A stretch of DNA of 64,000 bases from Nannobrachium achirus (Eukaryota > Chordata > Actinopteri > Myctophiformes > Myctophidae): positions 62,401,909-62,465,908 of the forward strand of contig OY997642.1 of NCBI GenBank assembly GCA_963921795.1, read 5' to 3'. Shown here in pieces: positions 11,340 to 23,851 of the stretch. Under the pieces are notes generated by a model. The model saw nothing but the letters and a program-made list of their open reading frames with translations, was not told the origin of the DNA and did no database searches. The position numbers and the translations under genes were made by a program. Position 1 is the first letter of the stretch. Every line of letters starts with the position of its first letter.

Positions 11340-12575
11340 TTAATGTTCAACAGGCTATGTACCAAACTGGTACAGTATATGGTGCCACAGTCATGTCCCC
11401 AAACCCCTTCTGTGGAATCCAGTTGGGAATCGTTGGATGCTAAAGGATGATACACCACTACAGCCTGTCCTGTTGAAAAAATAGCCTGCACCAAGCAGTA
11501 AGAGACCTCACCCAACTCTACTGCTATGATAAGGATTGTTGCAGTCAACGTAGTATGTGCCTCAATGTATATCTGTGGGATTGTGTTGCACATAATTGTG
11601 CTCCTGTATTTACAGTACATTGACTGTAAACTAAAATAAACAAGAAATTACACAATCCTTTTATACCAGCTTGTGCCTTTTGGACCAGCCTTGTGGAGCA
11701 TTGTAGTGTCCTGGTTGTAATCCACTGGGAACTGACTTCCTTCTTACCGTTTATATTATAACAATATATACCATCATACCATATTTATTACCATAACATA
11801 AATAGTAAGACAGAATGCAATGAATCCAATGACCAGCCATTGACCAATAGATACACAGCCGATTACGTCACAAAATCTCTTGCCAAAATGTGGTCAGAAT
11901 TTGAGAGATCATGGCTTTGTATCCATTCACCGGCTTTGCAAGCAAGCTGGCAAAACTTGGTCAGTCTCCCTCACACTGCTCAAAGTAGTTGTTGATATGA
12001 AAATATTGAAAAAGAAATAAAGAAATAAATGAAAGTGATAAGAAGCTGCTGATTGATTATTTGGCATTAAGAATGGCATATACCTACAGTATACCTATAC
12101 CTGAGAACCATCCGTAGATTCTATATGAATATGAAGTGTGTATAGACATGGTGTCACATTGTAATCCCACTTCATTATATTGTATTTGAGGCATTATTAC
12201 AGTATTAATAGATAGATGAACTCTGGAAAATTAAAAAAAAAAAAGAAAACCTGCTGATTCACAAAACAAGCATATTATGACATATTCTTCTGGTTTCTTT
12301 TGGGTGTTGGTGTATTCCCTATAGACAATGTGTGAAAATATTGTGTAAATTCAAGTAAGTAGTAAGTAGGGAGGGAGCTCGTAAATTCGTATTGGCTTTT
12401 ATCAAGCCCACTATGAGCTTTCTAATATTTTGTGGTAAGATGTGAGATGAACAGACAATTCTGAACAGATCTGGTATCTTTTTTTATTGGCCAGTTGTTG
12501 AAGATGAGAATTGAGAAAAGTAAAAATATTATTATGTAATAGTATTATTCTTGTCTTCAATCATTCAATCATTCA
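11340..12575. other. gene-free AT-rich stretch
   Basis: I see no supportable gene, RNA or complete element. The stretch is AT-rich with scattered short runs. Confidence 0.55.
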
Positions 12576-12583
12576 ATAGTGTG

Positions 12584-13164
12584 TAGGGGTGTAACGATAT
12601 AGTAACTGCATCGAAATATCGTTTTTAACTTAAAAAATCGAAGTATATCGAAATGAAAACAGCTAAAATCGAATTGTATCGTTTTATTTTGTATCGTATC
12701 GAATCGGCAGTGCAAAGAATCGATTGTATTGATACTACCCAAAATGCTAAATACAATGCACAACGCATGTATTTAGCATTTTTAAGTAGAAAAAATTACA
12801 AGGAGGGGTTTAATTACTTTTCCTTTCCATATAGCTACTGGTCTATCGATAAATGTGTGTAATGTCTGGGTTCACGTCAAGGTGCAGGTTTGTCCATATA
12901 CAATGTCCATGTATTTGGCTGATAATCACTGTGTTTACTTATTTATATCCTTAATAATACATGTTTCCCTTAAAAACCTGCAATATCCACACCTTTCACA
13001 CAGATTTAATTTCTTTGCTAAATAGTTACCATATCGATTTTAAATCATTGAATCGAATCGTATCGTATCGCCATGAATGAACCAATATCGTCCATGTATC
13101 GTATCGTCAACCATGTATCGTGATATGTATCGAATTGTTATTAAAATGTATCGTTACACCCCTA
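12584..13164. mobile_element. hAT-type non-autonomous element (TAACGATA family)
   Basis: Inverted ends TAGGGGTGTAACGATA and the complement TATCGTTACACCCCTA are flanked by the 8-bp repeat ATAGTGTG at 12576-12583 and 13165-13172. The interior is built of ATCGTATCGA-like subterminal motifs. A sister copy sits at 27117-27610. No transposase is encoded. Confidence 0.9.
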
Positions 13165-13214
13165 ATAGTGTGCAATAAGTGTTAAAAAGCTATCTATTAT
13201 GAATAGTACTGTAA

Positions 13215-13850
13215 CAATGTTTCAAAACGAAACCACATTTTTGCATTCTGATTGTTTTGGGATATAGGGTCACTACCTGTAAACCATCTGTGCAAGTATG
13301 AGGTAAAAACAGAAACATAGAAAATGACTAAGGATTGAATTGGAACTCCATCTTTCAGGGTAGGCGTTGCCTATGTGGTTAGTCCCTTCATGGATCAATT
13401 TAATGACTTTTGCAGTAAAAGTAAAACTACTAACCATCCATTTCATGAAGAGGACAAGTAAAAGTTATGGAAAAAAAAAAAAAAAAGAACATTGTCATGG
13501 TTTCTACTACCCCTTATAGAAGATTATCACCATGATTACAGGGGAATTTTCCTTAGGAATGTCATTTTTTGCTTATAGAAAGTCCTTATATAAAAGGCTG
13601 CTGATTCAAAACAGAACCACATTTTTTAATTCTGATTGTTTTGGGATGTAGAGACACTACCTGTAGACCAAGGTTTAACTTGAAACTCCATATTTCAGGA
13701 TTGGCGTTTTTTTTTTTTTTTTTTTTGACCATGTGATGAGTCCCTTCATGGATCAATTTAATGACTTTTGCAGTAGAAACAAAACTCGGGACAATCCATT
13801 TCATGAAGGGGATATCCTAAAGATATGAAAAAACGATGTTGCGTTTTGTT
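13215..13850 (-). repeat. inverted copies of the 9546-10560 repeats
   Basis: Two reversed copies of the GAATCTGCAGC / TGCACAGATGG / CATGAAATTGATCC motif set lie here. They form the right side of the 4.3-kb fold-back arrangement described for 9546-10560. Confidence 0.7.
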
Positions 13851-14277
13851 CTACACCGGGTAGGGGTATGGTCAACTCAGTGTTGTACCCGAACGCGTTC
13901 AATGAACGATCGTTTGTGAACACGTTCATATTTTGGGCGAACGTGAACTGAACGCTCTTTGTTTCCGCTTGATGAACGTTATTGTCGAACGCGTTCATTC
14001 TGACGTCCGTGAACGGCGGTCGTCGGCCCGTTCAGCCGGTTCGTGCGGCGGTCCGCGGTCGCCTGTCCTCTTGTCTTTCTTTGCATTCATATGCTCCAAT
14101 AGCACCCAGCTGCAGGCTCGTAGACCTCGCGGACGGGACGTTGATATGTGAGCGCCTGCCTGAGCGGTGCTGTCTGCAGCTGTGTGCTTCTCTACATGAA
14201 GCGGAGTCTCCTCCTCGTTTGTCTCCCACCCAAGTAAAGCGTCACTACACTTCGTCGTGTGACGTGTGATGCATGCC

Positions 14278-14349
14278 AAAATAGCTGATCTGCAAGCTCA
14301 CAACGCATTGCATCCACGAGACAACGTGAGCTTGTAGATCAGCTATTTT
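14278..14349. repeat. palindrome-family copy
   Basis: The left arm AAAATAGCTGATCTGCAAGC and the right arm GCTTGTAGATCAGCTATTTT enclose a GC-rich loop that includes CACAACGCATTGC. This is one of the best preserved members, and here it sits inside a hAT-like element. Confidence 0.85.
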
Positions 14350-14393
14350 AACCAACGCGGACGGTTAGAAACGTCTGCCTTCACAATAAGTAC

Positions 14394-14676
14394 ACCCTCC
14401 AGAAAAACGCGATTATGCGATCGCAGAATTTCCCGCAATAATCAATAAATGCCGCTGATTATGCGGGGGCTCGCATGATTTCACAATCCCCGCATATTCA
14501 CCGCATATTTCGCATATTTCCGCGGAAAATATGCGAAATATGCGGGCATCGCTTGATTTCACAATCCCCGCACTTTTTCGCATAAAAGTATAGTCATGCT
14601 TCACCGTTCAATCACGTTCAGACACAAAACAGAAGCAAAACAATGATGCGCTGAGAAACACGTGGCTCCTCTCTCT

Positions 14677-14742
<66 letters not shown>

Positions 14743-15665
14743 CGTGCGATTGCGTGCACGCTGCACCGTGAGAACTGCAGGCAGACAGAGAGAGAGATGC
14801 AGGCATAATGTAGGCTATACGGTATGAGCGTTGGCCCTCGCCAACATCATGACGCTAGAATAACACACTCTTCCTCGGTCCTCAAACTTCAAGAAACGAC
14901 AAATTAAAGTTTATCCTACTTGTTTTGAGGTCTCCATTGTACTCCGTTTGAAACGTTGTGTCGTTGCCGTTCAAAGCAAACGAGCACCTCTCCGAAAAAA
15001 AGTAGCACGCAGTATTCCATGGATGGATAGGAACAGCAATTGAATGCATAACATTTTAATCCCTTAAATCCCTTTAGAGAGAGCAAAACCACATAAATAA
15101 ACCAGAGTTTTGCTTTAGCAGTGAGCTGTATCCTTAGCAATCGCATAGGCCATAGGGTAATTATTTTTGCCTTGATGTAGCCCATTAAGGTAATTAAATT
15201 GCAGATATTTGACAGAGGTTTGCTTTTTTGCCTTGAAAATAATGAAAGCAGTCAAAAAAGTCTGTTTTGCATTTCTCAATTCACTCAAGGACCCTTAAAT
15301 TCGTGTTTTGACTACTTTGATGACTACTTAGTGATGTTGTGAGCTTGTAGATTGTCTATTTCCAATAGCCAGTGTACTGTATATTAAAGCGGTTTAATTA
15401 ATAGTTATCAATTTTTATTATAATATGTATATATACTGTACATAGGCTATAAATATGTTTTTTAAGTTCCCGCATATTTCGCATAATTTCGCATTTAATC
15501 GCAACTTTCACAAGTTCCCGCATAGTTTCGCATTGTCATCGCATTGTCATCGCATAAATTCACACAAAAACCATAATTCACCGCATAATCAAGGATTTTT
15601 GCCCGCAAAATCAAGGATTTTAGCCCGCATAATCAAGGATTTTTGCCCGCGTTTTTCTGGAGGGT
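14394..15665. mobile_element. nested element with ACCCTCCAGAAAAACGCG ends
   Basis: The 18-base inverted ends ACCCTCCAGAAAAACGCG lie at both edges, with GCATATTTCGC-type subterminal repeats just inside each. No convincing target duplication and no transposase were seen, so the family is open. A CA/GT microsatellite sits at about 14680-14741. Confidence 0.6.
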
Positions 15666-16224
15666 CTAAATAAGGGTGAGGAAAACTGGGCACTGGGCAC
15701 CTAAATATTGTGGGCACCTCAATGTTAAGTTGGATGAAATAATTGCTGTGTGTGGTTCTACAGTATATAGGGCGGGCTGTGTCAATTAAAAAAAAAGAAA
15801 AAAAAAACTTTTGAATAGCCAAAAGTATAAAAATATTATGGTTAAAAAAAGAACTAAAAAGAACTAAGTTAGTTCATTTTGGGGAACCATGAACTTTAGT
15901 TCAAAATGTAGAATTATGAACTATGAAATGAACTAGTTCATTTTAGAAGTTTTGAACTTGAACTTGAACTAGTTCGTTTTGAAAGTGAACTTTCCCAACA
16001 CTGTCAACTTTGGGCCTATTTTTTCCTCCACTATAATGTGGGTTAAGGGTCAATCATGTGTTAGGCCCATGTGTGCATGTGATGTGCATGTGTGGAGGAT
16101 ACTTCAAATATAGGACAGACTTCAATGAGGACAATGGACAGCAGCGGCTATCAGCAGCAGCTAACAGCATCAAGGGAGGCCACTGTGCAATATGGGCCAT
16201 TCTTCCATGCAAGGAGGCCTAATA

Positions 16225-16886
16225 GTCCAGTAATTTTAGGCCAAAATTAGGCTAAACCTAAAACAAATTGCAATAGTAGCAAACTCAACTGATTTTGTAT
16301 CCTCAATATGTCCTTAGTGAGGGAAAAAAAGTCCCAAGGAATCCCATCAGGGGAAAGTTTTGAAAACGACCTACCTACCTTCACTTACTAGTTACTATAC
16401 ACTACACTATAAAGAAAAAAATGACTCCCAAAAAATCTGCTTTAAGTGGGATGTGAGGGGTCAAACTAGGGGTGTTTAATTATTCTGAATCCATTGCAAG
16501 CATTTGTTTTGCATGAAAAACATTCCTTGGGCAAGAAATGGCCCCTCAAAACGATGGTTTAGTGATTTTCACAGTCGTTTGGGGTCTGTTTTTAGCCCAA
16601 GGAATGTTTTTCATGCAAAACAAATGTTTGCAATGGATTCAGAATAATTAAAACCCCCTAGTTTGACCCCTCACATCCCACTTAAAGGAGATTTTTTGGG
16701 AGTCATATTTTCCTTTATAGTGTAGTGTATAGTAAGTGAAGGTAGGTAGGTCGTTTTCAAAACTTTCCCCTGATGGGATTCCTTGGGACTTTTTTTCCCT
16801 CACTAAGGACATAATGAGGATACAGAATCAGTTGAGTTTGCTACTATTGCAATTTGTTTTAGGTTTTTTTCATATAACGACTGGAC
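16225..16886. mobile_element. long fold-back element, TA-flanked
   Basis: Two arms of about 300 bases (from GTCCAGTAATTTTAGGCC, and complementary to CTGGAC at the other end) surround a loop of about 55 bases. The dinucleotide TA flanks both ends, as expected for Tc1/mariner-type integration. The arms are nearly identical, so a single-stranded copy would fold into one long hairpin. A relic of the same family lies at 59567-59645. Confidence 0.85.
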
Positions 16887-17525
16887 TATAATCGCGGTGC
16901 ACAAGACACAGCACCCAACCCTGTCTATACCGTAGGTGAGAACACTCGGACATTTGCGAAAAGACTTTGCAACAGCATTATCGAAGAAGAGATCAACAAT
17001 TCAAGACCAGATGGAAGGGTTAACATTTTTGCTGTACATTAAAGGTTATACTGTATATTTGTGAGGATGATGATTTCCACTACAGGGCTATTGGTAGCAA
17101 TTGGCAATATATTTCAGTGTTGTGAAGGAGGTTCTTTTCACTCTCTGGTCTCTTGGTTTTAATGTGGATTTTGAGTTCCTCCGCTTTTTATGGCATTGAG
17201 GTTTTGATGAACATGGTGACTAGAAAGGGTTAGAGTCCCTCAAGCGTACATGTTTCATTGTGGTGTTGTGAATATGATATATGATGTTTATTATGTTTAT
17301 TATAATGAACTTGCATTTTAGCTCAAGAGTTTAAGGAAGAACAGAGAGATCCTGCACACTGACTGAAAATGAATGATGCATTAGCCTAGACATGAAATGT
17401 AGATCATGATGTGATGTAACTCACCTTTCCTTGTGACAATACGATGTAATCTTTGATGTCTGTATGTATGTTGATCTGTCTTTCATACTATTTTCTTTCC
17501 ACTATTTTCTGGTGTTGAGAAATAG
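16887..17525. other. gene-free stretch
   Basis: I see no supportable gene or complete repeat between the two fold-backs. Confidence 0.5.
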
Positions 17526-17805
17526 GGCTCTATTTTGATTGTCTTAGGTACCAGCTCTTATGCCTTAACTTAAAGGCCTGTCCATACTGTCTCCGACCAC
17601 CAACCCTTTCGTCTGAAAGGTCCGGTTCAACTACAAAATGACGTCACTCGCATCTTCTGAAAACCCTTAGCCCGAATTAGAGTTCGGAAAGCTGCACGCC
17701 GAAAAGTCGGAACTCTCTGACGAAAAGTTCGGTGGTTGGAGACAGTATGGACAGGCCTTAAAGTTAAGGCATAAGAGCTGGTACTTAAGACAATCAAAAT
17801 AGAGC
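17526..17805. mobile_element. short fold-back element
   Basis: About 75 bases from CTCTATTTTGATTGTCTTAG to GTCTCCGACCACCAACC recur inverted from GGTGGTTGGAGACAGTATGG to AATCAAAATAGAGC. The centre is about 120 bases. This is a palindromic MITE of unknown superfamily. Confidence 0.75.
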
Positions 17806-18527
17806 GTTTATGTCTCAAAGGGAGGATGTGAAGGAGATCAAAGTGGATCAAAAACTACATATTCTTAAGATTAGGTCCATATTCTTAAGGTTAGGTAAGA
17901 ATGAGCCAGCACATTTTATGTAAGAGTGACTGACCAACAGCCACCGGTCATCTCACCCTATTTGTGGCAGGGTCTGGGTTAAAGTCTTAAAGACGTGGTC
18001 AGTTTGAGGAAGACAAGCCCTGCAATAATTGACAGAAATGACCAATATAAGCTAAACTGAATGTATGTTTAGTGTGTGTGTACCACCGGCGAGCTGACCG
18101 GTGGGAGCTCAGTCTCTGCTGCTCTGCTGTCTGTGCCTAATAAACTGATGGAGGAACACCTGACTGCCTGTCTGCTTCTCTCGTCTTCTCTCTCCAGCAC
18201 AAGGGCTAAGAATTATGCACAGCAACTTCGTACTTATGAATTCAGTCTAATATTTGTGTCGGAAGTCGGAACTCTCCGTTGTGGTGTTTCCAATACACTA
18301 CATTGGCACGACAAAAGTTTGAGTTGAAGAAAACACAAAGCTGTACAATGCAGCTGAGACAAAACATGGAGTGAAGTGATGTGATGCTGAGAGAAAGACA
18401 AGGCAGAGAGATCCGCACAGTACAAAATAACTCACTGGGAAAATAGGGCTGACTGAATTCAGACCTTACAAGTTTGAAGGTCAGTGATGATATCTGTAGA
18501 TAACTGTATATATTACAGTATACTCTG

Positions 18528-18571
<44 letters not shown>

Positions 18572-18572
18572 T
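18528..18572. repeat. (GT)n(GCGT)n microsatellite
   Basis: A short GT run continues as GCGT repeats. Open frames across it are artefacts of the repeat. Confidence 0.9.
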
Positions 18573-18897
18573 TTGTGTTCGTACGGATCTGCAGCACGCC
18601 CCTGTGTGCCCGTCTGCCTGCCTACGTTCCTGTCCGTCTGTGACTCTGTCTCTGTGTCAGCCCGTATATTTCAGTTAGTTGGTTATGAGGCAAGCATATT
18701 GTCTTGATTGCCTCTGGCAAAGGTCACACCATGGCTGAGGACTGAATTGTGTCTCAAAAGCAAACTACGGACGGAATAGATTGAAATAGAAAAGCCTTTC
18801 ATCTTACTAGATCCCCTTCATGAAGTGTATTATTGAATGGACGGACAATACAGACACACGATCATTTAGTCATTTTTTATTTCTATCATATACAGGG

Positions 18898-20566
18898 AAG
18901 AGGCCACGGCACCCTCCTGTTGTGGAGTCGGACTGGATGGAGGAAGGCTGGGTGCCCAGGGAGATCCCCTTCACTGCCATTCTTGGGCCACGTGGTGCTG
19001 CTGCTGACATCCAGTCCGATGATCCCGTGGACTTTGTTGTGTACATCACAGACGAGCTGCTGCTATCCATTATCACTCAAACAAATGAGAACGCAGAGGA
19101 CGACATGATGGTCGAAATGGCCAGAGAGCACGATACAGGTATAGCACATCCACACGCCAGGATCAATGCCTGGAAAGATCTCACTCGGGAAAACTCAAGA
19201 ACTTTTTAGGACTTTTGTTTCTAACAGCCATTGTACACAAACCTGAAATTGAAATGCACTGGTCGTCAAATCCTGTCATTGCGACGCCATACTTTGGCAG
19301 AACAATGAGCAGGAATCGGTTTCACATAATTTGGCGTTACTTGAGGCTCTGAGATGAGGAAAATGTCTACAGAGATGACAGGCTCTACAGATACAGAGTC
19401 CGGCCTGTTGTTGAGTACCTATTGACAAAATTCCAAGAGCTGTTCTTGCCTGGTGAGGACATCAGTATTGATGAGGGCATGTTGAAATGGCGAGGTCGCC
19501 TCACGTTCAGAGTGTACAACCCTGACAAACCAATAAAATATGGCATCAAGAGCTATATATTGAGTGACGCGGCGACAGGCTACTGTTTCAACCTGAAGCC
19601 CTATAGTGGCGTGTACTGCAGTGTAGACGACACAGTCATTGCTCTCCTGCATTCTCTGTCAGGGCATGGTTACAAATTGTTCATGGACAATTATTATGTC
19701 AGTGCTTGGCTGTCCAATGCTTTGCTCAGAGAACACAAAACGCACACCTGTGGCACGATACGCAAGCACAGGGGCGAGCCACGAGCCATCAAAATGGCCT
19801 CTGAGTCTACCCTCAAGAAGAGCGAAAGAATCATGCGCCACAACGACGATGTAATGCTTGTGGCCTGGCGTGATAAAAGAATAGTTAGAACCCTCACCAC
19901 ACACGACCCAAACAAGATGGTCACGGTCACGGTCAGACAGAAGGGGGAAAAGTTTGCCCAGCCAAGAGCTAAGCCAGTCTGCATCGCTGCCTATAACAAA
20001 GGTATGAATGCCGTCGATAAACTGGATAAAAATCTCTCTTATTACCCGTTTTGTAGGAAGACGGAGAGGTGGCCAAAGAAATTCGCCATGTATATGTTTG
20101 AGATAGCGATCTTCAACAGTTTCCAAGTGTTCAAAGCTAGGCACCCTGACACTACGCTGTCCATGTTGGATTATCTCCTGAGCGTGGTCACTTCCTGGAC
20201 CACTCTCTTACCTGCTGGCCCTGGGGGTGTGCCTCCGCAATTGCCACAGGAAGAGAGAGCAGAGGGTGAGGGAGAGGAAGGGGGCGCTGAAGCACCCGCC
20301 AGGAGAAGAGGAGGGTGAGGGAGGACAGGAGGGTGATGCAAGACATGAGCATGAGGCAGAAGAAGAGGTGGGAGAGGGAGCAAGAGCTGATGATCACATT
20401 TTACGGCAGCCAAAACTAGACCCTCAGGATAGGCTCAATGGCGACCGGTATCAACATATGCTGATGAAAATCCCCCCCCACCCCCAAAGAGAAACACCCG
20501 GCCAGGAAGTGCAAGGTGTGCTTGCGGAAGAAGAAGAAGGGAGGAACAACAAACACAAAGCACCGA
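18898..20566 (+). pseudogene. piggyBac transposase, decayed
   Basis: The protein is a PGBD-like DDD transposase. The part up to 19209 reads KRPRHPPVVESDWMEEGW through ARINAWKDLTRENS. The frame then slips by one base near 19203 and continues through a single TGA at 19350-19352. From there it is open to 20318. Catalytic aspartates are recognisable in ISIDEGM, FMDNYYVS and NAVDKLD. The C-terminal cysteine-rich domain (KCKVCLRKKKK, about 20510-20550) is in a further frame and truncated. No methionine start or N-terminal exon is visible; the reading begins at an AG that resembles a splice acceptor. One frameshift, one stop and the lost tail make it inactive. It may once have mobilised TTAA-flanked elements. 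Confidence 0.85.
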
Positions 20567-20652
20567 TACTTTTAGACAGACACATTGACGTCGTCCTCCG
20601 TCTTCTGAAGCTCCCTCGCAGCTCTACCCACGTCACAAGGGGCAGCAGTTAC

Positions 20653-21180
20653 GCTATTACACTTATTGCCCTTTTACACTTATTGCCATATTACACTTAT
20701 TACACTCTTATACTTTTTGCGCTATTACACCATTACACTATTACACTATTACACTATTACACTATTACACTATTACACTTATAACACTATTAAACTTAAT
20801 ACACTATTACACTTATTACACTATTACACATTTACACTATTACACTATTACACTTATTGTGTTATTACACTATTACACTTATTACACCATTACACTATTA
20901 GACTCATTACACTATTACATTTATTACACTATTACACTATTACACTTATTGCGCTATTACACTTATTACACTATTACAGTATTACACTTAGTACACTATT
21001 ACACTTATTACACTATTACACTTATAACACTATTACACTTATTACACTATTGCACTAATACACTTATTACACTATTACACTTATTGCGCCATTACGCTAT
21101 TACACTATTACACTTATTGCGCTATTACACTATTACACTTATTACACCTAGACACAGATACACTATTGCACTTATTACAA
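20653..21180. repeat. tandem array of TTACAC-based units
   Basis: The stretch consists of TTACACTATTACACTTA-type units with slight variations (TTATTGCGC, TTATAACAC). It begins directly after the piggyBac coding remnant. Long open frames across it (TLLHLLHYYT repeats) are artefacts of the array. Confidence 0.9.
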
Positions 21181-21960
21181 ACCATTGAAAAGATATAGCA
21201 AATAGGAACTATCAATAATCAACCAATCAGAAGAGGGGGCGGGGCTAACAAATTTAGAACAAGGACTTTGAATCAAGTAAAATGACACCACCCACAAGTT
21301 TGTACGACAAACGGTTGATGACTTATAGCCAAAACAAGGAACAACATTTCCTGTTTGGCAAAGTAAGTTTGACGCTTCGCCACGGTCACGCCGTTTTACG
21401 AAAACTCGCGATTTTGATAACTTCGTTAAAGTGTCTCGTGTATGCCGAGCGAATTTTAAGTTGATCCGATTAACCCGCTAGGAGGAGTTCGTTAAAGTGC
21501 GACCCGTGAAAACAGCCCAAAATGTGCCAAAATGCCACAAAGAAGTCAAAATGGCTGACTTCCTGTTTGGTTTCTGACGTGGCGCAGAGAAACTTTTTTG
21601 TGAGTCCGGACATGATACAGGTGTGTACTGATTTTCATACTTGTAGGTGAAACGGTATATGGGCTGCGCCGTTGAAATTTTGTAGGGGGTGCTGTTGAGC
21701 CATTAGGCCACGCCCCCTTTAGATTTTTTGTTAAATACGTAATTTTTCGCCACTTGTGATGTGCTTGCAAAGTTGCGCAACATTTGGAGTACGTTTGGCG
21801 CCTCAAAAACGCGATTCATTCGGCGGAAGAAGAATAACCTTTGCAATTACAATAGGGTCCTCACACCACTGTGTGGTGCTCGGGCCCTAATAATAATAAT
21901 CTTTGCAATTACAATAGGGTCCTCTCACACTGTGTGTGCTCGGGCCCTAATAAGGATTAG
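21181..21960 (+). mobile_element. dispersed fish element ending in a GGGCCC hairpin
   Basis: The sequence includes AACCAATCAGAAGAGGGGGC, a TTTGTACGACAAACGGTT segment and a CTGTTTGGCAAAG segment. It ends with two tandem copies of ATAGGGTCCTC...GAGGACC-like hairpins closing in GCTCGGGCCCTAATAA. A relative lies reversed at 42570-42935. From memory this terminal hairpin is widespread in teleost genomes. No protein is encoded. Confidence 0.65.
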
Positions 21961-22928
21961 ATGGATGTGCGCTGACAGACACACAAGACACAACCAGCAC
22001 CCGCATTACCAAACGCACTGTCCACCATCATATAACACCAGTTATCAATACAAAGAAAGACCACGTCAAGAAAGACCCAAATTAAATGGACAAAAACAGG
22101 CCTAAAGTTTACTAGGATCTCCTTTTAGTTGACCAGTGATTTGTACTGTCATGAAACTGTACCTTTTCCAATTGCAAACTTCTAATACATTCTTCAATCA
22201 ATCAATGTAAATTAAATGCACAGTGGCAGATCCAGCAATGTAAATTAATTCAGTTTCTCTCACCAATGAAGTTGTTCACTTAAAAAAAAAACATCCTCCT
22301 GTCCTTTTGGGTGAATTTCTCAATGATGGGATCATAAAGCTTATCATTCCTTTTAAGTTCTGTCCATCTTTTCATTAAACAGTCTTCTTGAAAAAGGCAC
22401 TGATAATAAATCCACAACGATATCATCACACTGGATGTTCACTCCAGCTGCAGCCAAAGGGTACTGTTGTCCCCCCTCCCGGAAAGTTGGGGCCCTGCGG
22501 TGGGGGGAACCCGTTGAACGGGACCCGGGAGCAGTCTAGTTTGTGTAGGAAAGATTTGAGTGACTGTGAAATAACTATCTCCCAAGGTAAGATTAAGACA
22601 TCATACTTTATATAAACCCTATTATATTAAGCCTAAACGGTTCTGCACCGTGTAGAACTGTTTTTTTTTTTTACTTTTTTTTACTTTAAAAATGAATAAT
22701 TTCCTGTGAAAAACCCGTATTTTTCAGGCCGCGTTATGCGCAGGCGAAAAACCGAGGGGGGCCCATGTGGATGGGGGGGGGGGGGGGGGGGGGGGGCATG
22801 TCTTTGATCTTGACCCCCCTTCCAAAAATCGGTCCGACGGGCCTGTGGATCTCCACACAGACAACTGTCTTGACCATTAGTCTCATGTATTCTCATGCAC
22901 ACGCCTAGGACATATGCATGATCACTGA

Positions 22929-22960
22929 GGCACACGCACGCACACACACACACGCACGCA

Positions 22961-23040
<80 letters not shown>
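22929..23040. repeat. (CA)n/(CACG)n microsatellite
   Basis: This is the counterpart of the arm 1 GT tract at 8221-8292, here with extra CGCA repeats. Confidence 0.9.
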
Positions 23041-23041
<1 letters not shown>

Positions 23042-23116
23042 ATGGAAATGTACATATATGTAATTGCCTTATCTCTAGTATGTGCATGTAAATAGACACT
23101 AATGATGTTAGTGCTA

Positions 23117-23749
23117 TTAACTCATACCTTGCGATCCCCGTAGAAACCGTAGATTTCCCGCTGTACCGCGCTGCCATGCCCGTAGAGCCCGTAAAGTTTA
23201 ATTAGCTTAAATCATTATGAAAGGATTAAAAGTATTAGCGCAGATTTTCGCTGATTCTGGCTCTTTAGGCCCGCCCCCCTAACTGTATCCGGTCATTTCC
23301 GGTCTGGACCGGATCCAGCTTTCCGTATCCAGTCTGAGCCTGGGCCATAGTCCCGCCTCCATTGGTTTACTGTGTAACAGAAGTGGAAGCTACTCGGCGA
23401 TGGAACGCTCGTTTTTCAATCGGATTTTTGCGTTTGGAAACTTTGATCCAGTCTCTACACGCCTGGATTATGATCCCCGCACATATCGTGCGTTTTGTGC
23501 GCGAACGTGTCCACGTGTTACCATAGCGCATGCCTGGCTTTTTTTCAATGTTTTTTCATGTAAACACTGGCGGATAAGCAGGAATACAGCGTGGCAACGG
23601 ATATGTCTTTTTCAATGGGGTTTTTTGTATTCGAAAGCTTGTCACTGAGTCTACACGTCTACTAGATGAGTCGCGCACAGATTGTGCACGATGCGTGCGT
23701 GTGCCCACGCTAAAAGGTAAGGACAATTTGGCAGCTGCTTACTACAGCT
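23117..23749 (+). promoter_or_regulatory. promoter-like block present only in arm 2
   Basis: The block includes CCCGCCTCCATTGGTTTAC (a GC-box-like run next to an inverted CCAAT box, about 23353-23371), CCGGT-rich sequence and no clear TATA box. It ends directly before the start codons of the exon at 23759. Arm 1 goes from its GTGCTAT equivalent straight to AAAACCC. It is either lost from arm 1 or inserted in arm 2. TTAA occurs at both edges (about 23122 and 23776), which leaves insertion open, but no inverted ends were found. Confidence 0.4.
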
Positions 23750-23758
23750 ATGTTTAAA

Positions 23759-23851
23759 ATGGCAGAGAAATTGTTAAAACCCTGTAGACCCCAGAAACGA
23801 GGCCGCTGTCTTCGGCTGCACTTCGAGGACACGATCGCCAAGCTGACTGAT
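23759..23851 (+). CDS. candidate first coding exon, 31 codons
   Basis: From ATG at 23759 the reading is MAEKLLKPCRPQKRGRCLRL followed by HFEDTIAKLTD, ending exactly at a consensus donor GTAAGT. An in-frame ATG nine bases upstream could also be used. The frame is also kept in arm 1, with mostly silent differences, which supports coding. The gene would run on the + strand across the receptor's 3' side, with the receptor on the opposite strand inside its intron. I do not recognise the protein, and no following exon was found. Confidence 0.5.

Larger units (their letters stand above)
13879..16002. mobile_element. hAT-like element with AGTGTTG ends, composite
   Basis: The ends AGTGTTGTACCCGAACGCG and AACTTTCCCAACACT are inverted. 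They are flanked by GTCAACTC and GTCAACTT, an 8-bp duplication with one mismatch. Subterminal GAACGCGTTC and GAACTAGTTC repeats are typical of such ends. It contains a palindrome copy (14278-14349) and a second element (14394-15665), so it is a nest. Confidence 0.65.

Noticed and set aside
13879-16002. A Polinton or other virus-like element
   Set aside because: Large with inverted ends, but there is no capsid, polymerase or integrase reading; the 8-bp flanks point to a hAT-type element.
20653-21188. Long frames rich in Leu, His, Tyr and Thr
   Set aside because: The TTACAC array produces these frames mechanically.
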